Shown piece after piece: positions 1 to 6,856 of a stretch of DNA of 64,000 nucleotides. The notes beneath the pieces were generated by a model. It saw only the letters and a program-made list of their open reading frames with translations. It was not told where the DNA came from and ran no database searches. The stretch is from Streptomyces sp. L-9-10 (GTDB lineage Bacteria > Actinomycetota > Actinomycetes > Streptomycetales > Streptomycetaceae), in contig NZ_PHRF01000162.1 in assembly GCF_004151105.1 (NCBI RefSeq), positions 201,442 through 265,441 of the forward strand, read 5' to 3'. The first letter of the stretch is position 1. Every line of letters begins with the position of its first letter. The position numbers were made by a program, and so were the translations under genes.

Positions 1-195
1 GGCGGGCAGCGGCCACCTGGCGTGCTCCAGAGCCGCGACGCGCGCGGCCAGATCGGTCACATCCTTGTCGGTCTGGTCGTTGCGCTGGGCCAGTAACGCC
101 AGCCTGCCGTCGGTCCTGGCGAGACCGACGTCGAGGCCGCGCCGTAACTCGGCGCACTCTTCGCCGACCACGGAATGGTCAGAGGGGGTGGTCAC
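1..195 (-). CDS. Hypothetical protein, 5' part only, with two TTA codons
   Basis: A reading frame opens at GTG 193-195, behind an AGGAG ribosome site about 8 nt upstream, and stays open to the window edge (65 codons seen). The visible protein is hydrophilic and helical, rich in Arg/Leu/Asp (ELRRGLDVGLARTDGRLALL), suggesting a coiled-coil start. I do not recognise the family. Two leucine codons are TTA (complement of 94-96 and 145-147). TTA is very rare in Streptomyces and is read only by the bldA tRNA, so translation is probably tied to development or late growth. The C-terminus lies outside the window, so function cannot be judged. Confidence 0.6.
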   Translation of the reverse strand, partial: MTTPSDHSVVGEECAELRRGLDVGLARTDGRLALLAQRNDQTDKDVTDLAARVAALEHARWPLPA

Positions 196-329
196 GAATC
201 CGCTCCTGTTCGGGAAAGTCGTCCAACGGTTCTTCGCCGGGCCCCGGTGGTGCCGGGACCAAGCGGAACCGAGTCAACTCCCCTTACGCGCGGGGCAGCA
301 GGGTGTGTGAATGGCATATGCGAGCACCC

Positions 330-348
330 TTCGCACACGCCGTGCGAA
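330..348. promoter_or_regulatory. Perfect palindrome TTCGCAC-N5-GTGCGAA, possible operator
   Basis: Seven-base arms are separated by ACGCC. The site lies between the left-edge gene and the 3' end of the hydroxybutyryl-CoA dehydrogenase gene, about 135 bp upstream of the start of the former. A further TGCGAG half-site lies just left of it. The arrangement suits a dimeric regulator, but I cannot assign one. It could also form a weak hairpin at the 3' side of the dehydrogenase transcript's neighbour. Confidence 0.35.
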
Positions 349-369
349 TTTCTTCACCCTCTGTGACCG

Positions 370-1242
370 TCACTCGTACGTGTAGAAGCCCGCGCCCGTC
401 TTACGGCCCAGCCTGCCCGCGTCCACCATCCGCTGGAGCAGCGGAGACGCCGCGTACAGCGGCTCCTTGAACTCGGCGTACATCGAATCGGCGACCGACG
501 CCACGGTGTCCAGACCGATCAGATCGGAGAGCTTGAGCGGGCCCATCGGATGAGCGCAGCCCAGCTCCATCCCGTTGTCGATGTCCTCGCGGCTCGCGAT
601 CCCCGACTCGAACATCCGGATCGCGGCGAGCAGATACGGAATCAGCAGCGCGTTCACCACGAACCCGGAACGGTCCTGGGCGCGGATCGCGTGCTTGCCC
701 AGCACCCCCTGGACGACACTCTCGGCCCGCTTGATCGTCTCGTCGGAGGTCGTGAGCGCGGGGATCAGCTCCACCAGCTTCTGCACCGGGGCCGGGTTGA
801 AGAAGTGGATGCCGATGACCTGGTCGGGACGTGAGGTCGCGACGGCCAGCTTGACCAGCGGGATGGAGGAGGTGTTGGAGGCCAGGATCGCGTCCGGACG
901 CGTCACGACCTGATCGAGCACCTGGAAGATCTCCGTCTTGACCTGCTCGTTCTCGACGACGGCCTCGATGACGAGATCGCGGTCGGCGAACTCCCCGAGG
1001 TCCGTGGTGAAGCTGAGCCTGCCGAGCGTCTCGTCCCGCTCCGCCTCGGTGATCTTGCCGCGTTCCGCGGCCTTCGAGAGGGAGTTCTGGAGCCGGGTAC
1101 GGCCGATCTCCAGGGCCTCGCCGGTGGTCTCGGCGACCTTGACCTCCAGGCCGCTGCGCGCGGCGACCTCCGCGATGCCTGCGCCCATCTGGCCGCAGCC
1201 CACCACTCCGACGCGGGCGATATCGGTCAGGGTGTCGGTCAC
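370..1242 (-). CDS. 3-hydroxybutyryl-CoA dehydrogenase
   Basis: A 290-residue NAD(P)-dependent 3-hydroxyacyl-CoA dehydrogenase, interconverting 3-hydroxybutyryl-CoA and acetoacetyl-CoA in butanoyl-CoA, fatty-acid or polyhydroxybutyrate-related metabolism in the cytosol. The N-terminus has the Rossmann fingerprint VGVVGCGQMGAGIAEVAARSG (GxGxxG). The active-site segment GIHFFNPAPVQKLVELIP carries the catalytic His, followed by DRSGFVVNALLIPYL. The C-terminal helical domain ends in GRLGRKTGAGFYTY, normal for the family, and length is standard. The start is GTG with AAAGG 6-7 nt upstream. It stands alone. The gene could equally be labelled hbd, fadB or paaH; the exact pathway is not shown by context. 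Confidence 0.9.
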   Translation of the reverse strand: MTDTLTDIARVGVVGCGQMGAGIAEVAARSGLEVKVAETTGEALEIGRTRLQNSLSKAAERGKITEAERDETLGRLSFTTDLGEFADRDLVIEAVVENEQVKTEIFQVLDQVVTRPDAILASNTSSIPLVKLAVATSRPDQVIGIHFFNPAPVQKLVELIPALTTSDETIKRAESVVQGVLGKHAIRAQDRSGFVVNALLIPYLLAAIRMFESGIASREDIDNGMELGCAHPMGPLKLSDLIGLDTVASVADSMYAEFKEPLYAASPLLQRMVDAGRLGRKTGAGFYTYE

Positions 1243-1422
1243 ATCGTGCCTTTCGCTGGTCCGTGTCCCGGCAGGTCCCCCGTGCGATTCCGGCGCCCGC
1301 CTCGGGACAGGACGTTACTCCGCCAGGGTGTGTGGACGGGGTGCCGGGGCGGGCATGCTGAGCCCGTACGGCGGGCCGGGTCCCGGTGACCCGGCCGCGC
1401 GGACTGACGCAGGGGACGGCGC

Positions 1423-2661
1423 ATGGGGCAGATCGGCAGAAGAGAGTTCGTGGCGGCGGCTACAGCGGTGGTGACCTCGCTCGTCGCCGCCGGGGACGTG
1501 GCGGCCGTGGCCGCGTCCGTACCGCGGCGGCACGCTCCGCGCCGGGAGCTGCGCGGGATGTGGATCGCGACCGTCGCCAACCGCGACTGGCCCTCGGTGC
1601 CGGGTCTCACCGCCGACCGGCAGAAGGCCGAGCTGCTCCGGCATCTGGACACGGCGGTCGCCCGCGGGCTGAACGCCGTGGTCTTTCAGGTACGGCCCAC
1701 GGCGGACGCGCTGTGGCCCTCGCCGTACGAGCCCTGGTCGCAGTACCTCACCGGCACCCAGGGCAAGGACCCCGGCTGGGACCCGCTGGGCACGGCGGTA
1801 CGGGAGGCACGCGCGCGCGGACTGGAGCTGCACGCCTGGTTCAACCCGTACCGGGTCGCCAACCACACCGACCCCTCGCGGCTCATCGCGACACATCCGG
1901 CCCGGGTCCACCCGGACTGGGTGCTGCCGTACGGCGGGAAGCTCTACTACAACCCGGGTCTGCCCGAGGTCAGGACGTTCGTCCAGGACGCGATGCTCGA
2001 CGCGGTCAGGCGTTACGACATCGACGCCGTGCACTGGGACGACTACTTCTATCCGTACCCCGTCGCCGGACAGGTCTTCGACGACGACGCGGAGTACGAA
2101 CGGTACGGCGCGGGCTTCCCGGACAAGGCGGCCTGGCGGCGGGACAACACCGACCGGCTGGTGCGGGAGACGGCCGAGCGGATCAAGAAGATCAAGAAGC
2201 ATGTGCGGTTCGGGATCAGCCCGTTCGGGGTGTGGCGCAACGCCGCCACGGACCCGCTCGGCTCCGACACCCGGGCCGGGGTGCAGACGTACGACGATCT
2301 GTACGCCGACACCCGGGGCTGGATCAAGAAGGGCTGGATCGACTACATCGCCCCGCAGCTGTACTGGAACATCGGCTTCGCCGCCGCCGACTACGCGAAG
2401 CTGCTGGCCTGGTGGGACGGCGTCGTACGGGGGACGGGCGTCGATCTGTACCTCGGCGAGGCCCTCTACAAGGCGGGCGATCCGGCCCAGCCCGCCGCCT
2501 GGCAGGACCCGGCCGAGCTGTCCCGTCATCTGACCCTCGCCAAGAAGTACGCGGGAGCGCGCGGGCACTGCTTCTTCTCGGCGAAGGAGGTCGGCGCGGA
2601 TCCGATCGGGGCGATGACGAGGGTGGTGGCCGACCATTACGGGAAGCGCGCGGCGAAATGA
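1423..2661 (+). CDS. Secreted GHL10/DUF187 family glycoside hydrolase-like protein
   Basis: A 412-residue protein of the glycosyl-hydrolase-like 10 family, TIM-barrel proteins related to GH10/GH13-type enzymes and likely acting on an extracytoplasmic polysaccharide. Arg6-Arg7 followed by a hydrophobic stretch and an Ala-rich end looks like a twin-arginine signal peptide. The conserved core begins with ELRGMWIATVANRDWPS. Acidic residues in the strand VHWDDYFYPYPV and in WIDYIAPQLYWNIGF match the expected catalytic face. RBS GGGGA precedes the ATG. It is monocistronic and converges on the EamA gene across a GC-rich, hairpin-prone 135 bp. The substrate is unknown. Confidence 0.85.
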   Translation: MGQIGRREFVAAATAVVTSLVAAGDVAAVAASVPRRHAPRRELRGMWIATVANRDWPSVPGLTADRQKAELLRHLDTAVARGLNAVVFQVRPTADALWPSPYEPWSQYLTGTQGKDPGWDPLGTAVREARARGLELHAWFNPYRVANHTDPSRLIATHPARVHPDWVLPYGGKLYYNPGLPEVRTFVQDAMLDAVRRYDIDAVHWDDYFYPYPVAGQVFDDDAEYERYGAGFPDKAAWRRDNTDRLVRETAERIKKIKKHVRFGISPFGVWRNAATDPLGSDTRAGVQTYDDLYADTRGWIKKGWIDYIAPQLYWNIGFAAADYAKLLAWWDGVVRGTGVDLYLGEALYKAGDPAQPAAWQDPAELSRHLTLAKKYAGARGHCFFSAKEVGADPIGAMTRVVADHYGKRAAK

Positions 2662-2796
2662 GCCGAGCGCGTGCCGGAACGGGCCGGGCGCGGCCGGACT
2701 CCCGGGCCCGCCCGGCGGGGCGCGGTCGTCCGGCCGCGCCCGTGCGGGCGTGCCCATCCGGGCGCGCTGATCCCTCGCCCGCTCGTCCGGGCGCGG

Positions 2797-3828
2797 TCAG
2801 GTGCCGGCGCGCTGGGTGACGGCGATACAGACGAGCACCGCGACGGCCGCGACCGGCGCCGCGGGGGTGAGGTGTTCGCCCAGCAGCAGTACGGACCAGA
2901 CCAGCGTGAGGACCGGCTGCGCGAGCTGGAGCTGGCTGGCCCTCGCGATGCCGATCGACGCCATCCCCCGGTACCAGACGTAGAGACCGAAGAACGTCGA
3001 GCCCGCGGCGACCCAGCCGAGTCCGATCACGCCGTGGGCCGTCAGCCGCGCCGGTTCGAAGGACAGTGCCACCGCCGCGCCCGTCACCGCGAACGGCAGA
3101 CAGCCGATCAGCGCCCAGCCCACCACCTGCCAGCCCGGCATCACCCCCGCCAGCCTGCCGCCCTCCGTATAGCCCGCCGCGCACACCAGCAGCGCGCCGA
3201 AGAGATAGAGATCCCCGGAGGAGAGGACCCCGCCGCTCTGCCGCACCGCGAACGCGATCACCACGGCCGCGCCGGCGAGAGCCGCCAGCCAGAACGCCCT
3301 GGAGGGGCGCCTTCCCGTACGGACGGCGGCGAACGCGGCCGTGGTGAGCGGCAGCAGTCCGACGACCACGGCCGCGTGCGAGGTGGTGGAGGTCTCCAGC
3401 GCGAGCGTCGTCAGCAGCGGGAAGCCCACCACGACCCCGCCGCCGACGACCGCGAGCCCGGCCCAGTGCCGGCGGGCGGGGACCGGGACGCGGAGAGCCA
3501 GCAGAAAGCAGCCCGCGATGAGCGCGGCGAGCGCGCTGCGTACGGCGACGAGGGACCAGGGGCCGAAACTCTCCAGGCCCCACACGGTGGACGGGAAGGT
3601 GAGCGAGAAGGCGACGACGCCCAGCACGGCGAGGAGTGTGCCGCCGCGTGTGCCGGAGGTGCCCTGGGTACGGGTCGAGCCGGGTGCGCCGGACGCAGGC
3701 GACGCAGGGGACGCAGGGGACGCGGGGGGCGTGCCGGGCGTGCTACCGGTACCGCGGCCGATGCGGCCCTCGCCGTGGCCGCCGACTGATATCGAGTCAG
3801 GGGGAGTAGCGCTATTCTGTGCTGTCAT
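2797..3828 (-). CDS. EamA/DMT-family transporter
   Basis: A 343-residue inner-membrane transporter with ten predicted helices in two EamA repeats (LLAVLGVVAFSLTFPSTVWG opens the first), expected to export or take up small metabolites or amino acids. It is about 45 residues longer than usual because of a Pro/Ser/Ala-rich N-terminal tail containing SPASPASPAS, encoded by tandem gacgcaggg-like repeats near 3700-3730. The ATG at 3826-3828 shares its bases with the start of the divergent MocR gene, and TACGCT on the minus strand (3834-3839) ends 5 nt before it, suggesting a leaderless transcript. The MocR neighbour is the obvious candidate regulator. A later start would cut the first helix. Confidence 0.82.
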   Translation of the reverse strand: MTAQNSATPPDSISVGGHGEGRIGRGTGSTPGTPPASPASPASPASGAPGSTRTQGTSGTRGGTLLAVLGVVAFSLTFPSTVWGLESFGPWSLVAVRSALAALIAGCFLLALRVPVPARRHWAGLAVVGGGVVVGFPLLTTLALETSTTSHAAVVVGLLPLTTAAFAAVRTGRRPSRAFWLAALAGAAVVIAFAVRQSGGVLSSGDLYLFGALLVCAAGYTEGGRLAGVMPGWQVVGWALIGCLPFAVTGAAVALSFEPARLTAHGVIGLGWVAAGSTFFGLYVWYRGMASIGIARASQLQLAQPVLTLVWSVLLLGEHLTPAAPVAAVAVLVCIAVTQRAGT

Positions 3829-3839
3829 GCACGAGCGTA
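3813..3839. promoter_or_regulatory. Back-to-back promoters around shared CATG start
   Basis: TATTCT (3813-3818, plus) and TACGCT (complement of 3834-3839) are -10-like hexamers that face each other across the palindromic CATG at 3826-3829, where both divergent genes start. Each hexamer lies 5-8 nt from the start codon it serves, as expected for leaderless transcripts. The -35 elements are not clear on either strand. Confidence 0.45.
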
Positions 3840-5263
3840 GCAGCGTGGCGGAACTGGCGAACTCCCTGAAGCGGGAACTGAACCGCTACTCACCCGGTGG
3901 AAAGCTGCCGTCCAGCAGGGCGCTGGTCGACCGTTACCGCGTCTCGCCGGTGACCGTCTCCCGCGCCCTCGCCAGACTCGCCGCCGAAGGGCTGGTCGTC
4001 ACCCGCCCCGGCGCCGGGGCCTTCCGCGCACCCGCCAGGAACGCCGCCGTGCGGCCGGGCGACACCTCCTGGCAGGAGGTCGCCCTCAGCGCCGACGCCG
4101 CCACCGAACTCGTACCGCGCTCGGTCGACGCCACCGGCGTACTGGTCACGCTCGCCGCGCCACCGCCCGGCGTCATCGAGTTCAACGGCGGCTATCTGCA
4201 CCCCTCGCTCCAGCCGGAGCAGGCGATGGCCGCCGCGCTGGCACGGGCGGGCAGACGGCCCGGCGCCTGGAGCAGACCGCCCACCGACGGCCTGCCCGAG
4301 CTGCGCGACTGGTTCGCGCGGGGGATCGGGGACACCTGGACCGCCGCCGAAGTCCTGGTCACGGCCGGCGGCCAGAGCGCGCTGACCACCGCGCTGCGCG
4401 CGCTCGCCCCGCCCGGCGCGCCGGTCCTGGTCGAATCGCCCACCTACCCGGGGATGCTGGCGATCGCCCGCGCCGCCGGGCTGCGCCCCGTACCGGTGCC
4501 GGTGGACCCCGACGGCGTACGGCCCGACCTCCTCGCCGCCGCCTTCCGGGCCAGCGGCGCCCGGGTCTTCGTCTGCCAGCCGCTCTTCCAGAACCCCACC
4601 GGAGCCGTGCTCTCCGCGGCCCGCAGACCCGACGTCCTGCGCATCGCACGGGAGGCCGGGGCGTTCGTCGTGGAGGACGACTTCGTACGGCGGCTGGTGC
4701 ACGAGGACGCGGGCCCGCTGCCAGGACCACTCGCCGCCGACGACCCCGACGGTGTCGTCGTCCATGTCTGCTCCCTCACCAAGGCGACCTCCCCGAGCCT
4801 GCGGGTCGGCGTCCTGGCCGCCCGGGGCCCGGTCCTCGAACGGCTGCGTGCCATCCATGTCGTCGACACCTTCTTCGTACCGCGCCCGTTCCAGGAAGCC
4901 GCCCTGGAACTGGTCGGCTCCGCCGCCTGGAACCGCCATCTGCGGTCCGTCTCCGCCGCGTTGAAGACCCGCAGGGACACCCTCACCACCGCGCTGCGCA
5001 CAGAACTGCCGGAGCCGGCGCTCCCGCACGTCCCGTCCGGCGGGTACCACCTCTGGCTGCGCCTCCCGGACGGCACGGACGAACAGGCCGTCGTCTCGGC
5101 CGCCCTGCGCGCGGGCGTCGCGGTCGCCCCGGGCCGCCCGTACTTCAGCGCCGAACCGCCCGCGCCCCATCTGCGGCTGAGCTTCGCCGCGGTGGCGGGG
5201 CCCGCGGAGATCACCGAGGGCGTACGACGGCTCCGTACGGCCTGGGACGAGACCGTCGGCTGA
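3827..5263 (+). CDS. MocR-type GntR/aminotransferase transcriptional regulator
   Basis: A 478-residue PLP-dependent MocR regulator. Residues 1-70 form the GntR winged helix (LPSSRALVDRYRVSPVTVSR). The rest is a class I/II aminotransferase-like effector domain with the PLP-binding lysine in CSLTKATSPSLRVG (about Lys319), an NPTG motif (QPLFQNPTGAVL) and EDDFVRRLVHED. Such proteins sense an amino acid or vitamin B6 through PLP. The start chosen is ATG 3827-3829. The reading frame is open further upstream, but family members begin at this point and TATTCT at 3813-3818 ends 8 nt before it, giving a leaderless mRNA. It is divergent from, and overlaps by two bases, the EamA gene, its likely target. 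Confidence 0.87.
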   Translation: MHERSSVAELANSLKRELNRYSPGGKLPSSRALVDRYRVSPVTVSRALARLAAEGLVVTRPGAGAFRAPARNAAVRPGDTSWQEVALSADAATELVPRSVDATGVLVTLAAPPPGVIEFNGGYLHPSLQPEQAMAAALARAGRRPGAWSRPPTDGLPELRDWFARGIGDTWTAAEVLVTAGGQSALTTALRALAPPGAPVLVESPTYPGMLAIARAAGLRPVPVPVDPDGVRPDLLAAAFRASGARVFVCQPLFQNPTGAVLSAARRPDVLRIAREAGAFVVEDDFVRRLVHEDAGPLPGPLAADDPDGVVVHVCSLTKATSPSLRVGVLAARGPVLERLRAIHVVDTFFVPRPFQEAALELVGSAAWNRHLRSVSAALKTRRDTLTTALRTELPEPALPHVPSGGYHLWLRLPDGTDEQAVVSAALRAGVAVAPGRPYFSAEPPAPHLRLSFAAVAGPAEITEGVRRLRTAWDETVG

Positions 5264-5385
5264 ACCGGCACCGGACGGCCGGGCCGGCAGGGCGGGGCAC
5301 GCGCCGGTCACCTGTCCGGAAGCGGTTCCCGACCGCCATCGGCTGCCTCTTGACCGGTCCGGTTTTCGGCCGCACGATCACGGCC

Positions 5386-5961
5386 ATGAGTGTTCGGGTC
5401 ACTTTGGTCGCCGCCGCGCGCAGCTCGGACCTGTACGACGAGCGCTTCGACGACGACCGCCCCCTCGACCGGGCCGGCTGGTACGAGATGCAGCGCGTCG
5501 CCCACGCCCTCGTCCCGCTGTCCGCCGCCGACCTCCGCTACTGCTCGCCGACGCCGCGCAGCCGTACCACCGGCGACGCGCTCGGCTACGCGCCGCTCGC
5601 GCAACCCGCCCTGCGCGACTGCGACATGGGCCGCTGGCGCGGCTTCACCCTCGCCGAGGTGATGGCCCGCGAACCGGCCGCCGTCGACGCCTGGGTCGCC
5701 GACCCGCGCTCCGCCCCGCACGGCGGCGAGACACTGCTCGCCTTCATCTCCCGGATAGGGGGCTGGCTGGACACCCGGCCCGCCGAGGACATCGCCGCGA
5801 TTGTGGCGGTCGCCGAACCGGCCGTCGTACGGGCGGCGCTGGTGTACGCGCTCAAGGCGCCGCCGCGCACGTACTGGTACGTGGATGTCCAGCCGCTGTC
5901 GACGGTCACCCTGACGGGCACGCCCGGCCGGTGGAGTCTGCGGCTGGGCGGCGACGACTGA
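5386..5961 (+). CDS. Histidine-phosphatase-fold protein lacking the catalytic histidines
   Basis: A 191-residue protein aligning with the phosphoglycerate-mutase-like (histidine phosphatase) fold. The family landmarks SPTPRSRTTGDAL, DMGRWRGFTLAEV and APHGGETLL are present in order. However, the RHG motif that carries the phospho-accepting His is replaced by AAARSS at residues 7-12, and the second catalytic His (normally HG before the last helix) is replaced by AEPAVVRAAL. This suggests a pseudo-enzyme or binding protein. I recall similar degenerate members in other streptomycetes, sometimes near cobalt/cobalamin genes, but here the neighbours are unrelated. ATG 5386 is preferred over the in-frame 5350 start because the domain begins there. 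Confidence 0.7.
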   Translation: MSVRVTLVAAARSSDLYDERFDDDRPLDRAGWYEMQRVAHALVPLSAADLRYCSPTPRSRTTGDALGYAPLAQPALRDCDMGRWRGFTLAEVMAREPAAVDAWVADPRSAPHGGETLLAFISRIGGWLDTRPAEDIAAIVAVAEPAVVRAALVYALKAPPRTYWYVDVQPLSTVTLTGTPGRWSLRLGGDD

Positions 5962-5980
5962 GCGGCCGGCCGGACAGGAC

Positions 5981-6856
5981 TTACCCGTCCAGCGCCCGGC
6001 GGTGCCCCGGGGCCAGGACCGGTGGAGACGCGGCGTCGTCGGGCGGCGCCGGGAAATCGGCGATCGCGACGTCGAGGTCGTCCCGGCAGTCCGCCCGTCC
6101 GCACTCGCAGGCGAAGGCGTGTACGGCCGTCCGCACGTCGCCCGGGGACCACGGGCGCGCGAAGAACGCCTCGTACTGAGCGACCGTGGCCCGGTTGGCG
6201 TAGCGCAGCAGCCGCGCCCGCTCCCCGGCCGTCTCCGCCACCGGTCCACCGCCCAGAGTCCCGGCGAAGATCTTCTCGACCGCCGCCGCGGTCTCCTCGA
6301 CCCCGCCGCCCCCGTCGATCAGCAGGCTCCGGGCCCCGTACTCCGCCACCTCGGCCTCGATCTCGCCGACCAGCGACCGGTAGAGCGTGAGCGGCCCGTC
6401 GGACAGCCCGCGCTCGGCCAGCCGGACCCGCTGGACCTCGGCCGACGGCCGGAGCCAGACGGACGCGGCCGGGCCGCCGGGGATCGTCGCGACCACCGCC
6501 GGGGTGACCGGGGTGCCCTCCGCGATGATCAGCGGCGCGGCCGGCAGCGCGCGGAGATCGTCGACGATCATCCGCCCGCGCTCATGGTGCAGGGACATCG
6601 CGATCAGCTCCGTCTCGGGCACGGACCAGCGCTCGGCGCGCGGCAGCGCCTCGAACCGGATCGCCGCCGGGTGCCCTGCGGCGATCGCGCGGTCGCGGTG
6701 TTCCCAGGTGTGGGCATCGGCGTTGTACCAGCGCAGTCCGTACCGCCGGGCGATCAGCCGGGCCACGGTCGTCTTGCCGGCCCCCGGCGGCCCGCCGATC
6801 CAGAGCACGTGCGGCAGCGGGGGCTGTGGTGCGTGAGACGACGCGGAACGGCTCAT
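5981..6856 (-). CDS. P-loop AAA/kinase-like ATP-binding protein
   Basis: A 291-residue cytosolic protein with Walker A WIGGPPGAGKTT at residues 19-30, followed by ARLIARRYGLRWYNADAHTWEH, resembling shikimate or gluconate kinase-like nucleoside/small-molecule kinases. A Walker-B-like stretch APLIIAEGTPV follows. The C-terminus holds a Cys cluster (CECGRADCRDDLDVAI) that may bind zinc. The start codon overlaps the stop of recQ by ATGA, so it is translated from the recQ mRNA. The substrate is unknown and the link to RecQ may only be co-transcription. Confidence 0.72.
   Translation of the reverse strand: MSRSASSHAPQPPLPHVLWIGGPPGAGKTTVARLIARRYGLRWYNADAHTWEHRDRAIAAGHPAAIRFEALPRAERWSVPETELIAMSLHHERGRMIVDDLRALPAAPLIIAEGTPVTPAVVATIPGGPAASVWLRPSAEVQRVRLAERGLSDGPLTLYRSLVGEIEAEVAEYGARSLLIDGGGGVEETAAAVEKIFAGTLGGGPVAETAGERARLLRYANRATVAQYEAFFARPWSPGDVRTAVHAFACECGRADCRDDLDVAIADFPAPPDDAASPPVLAPGHRRALDG

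Noticed and set aside
1315..2819. Long overlapping frames opposite and alongside the GHL10 gene
   Set aside because: Codon position bias and the GHL10 motifs support only the 1423-2661 frame; the others are Arg/Pro/Gly-rich shadows.
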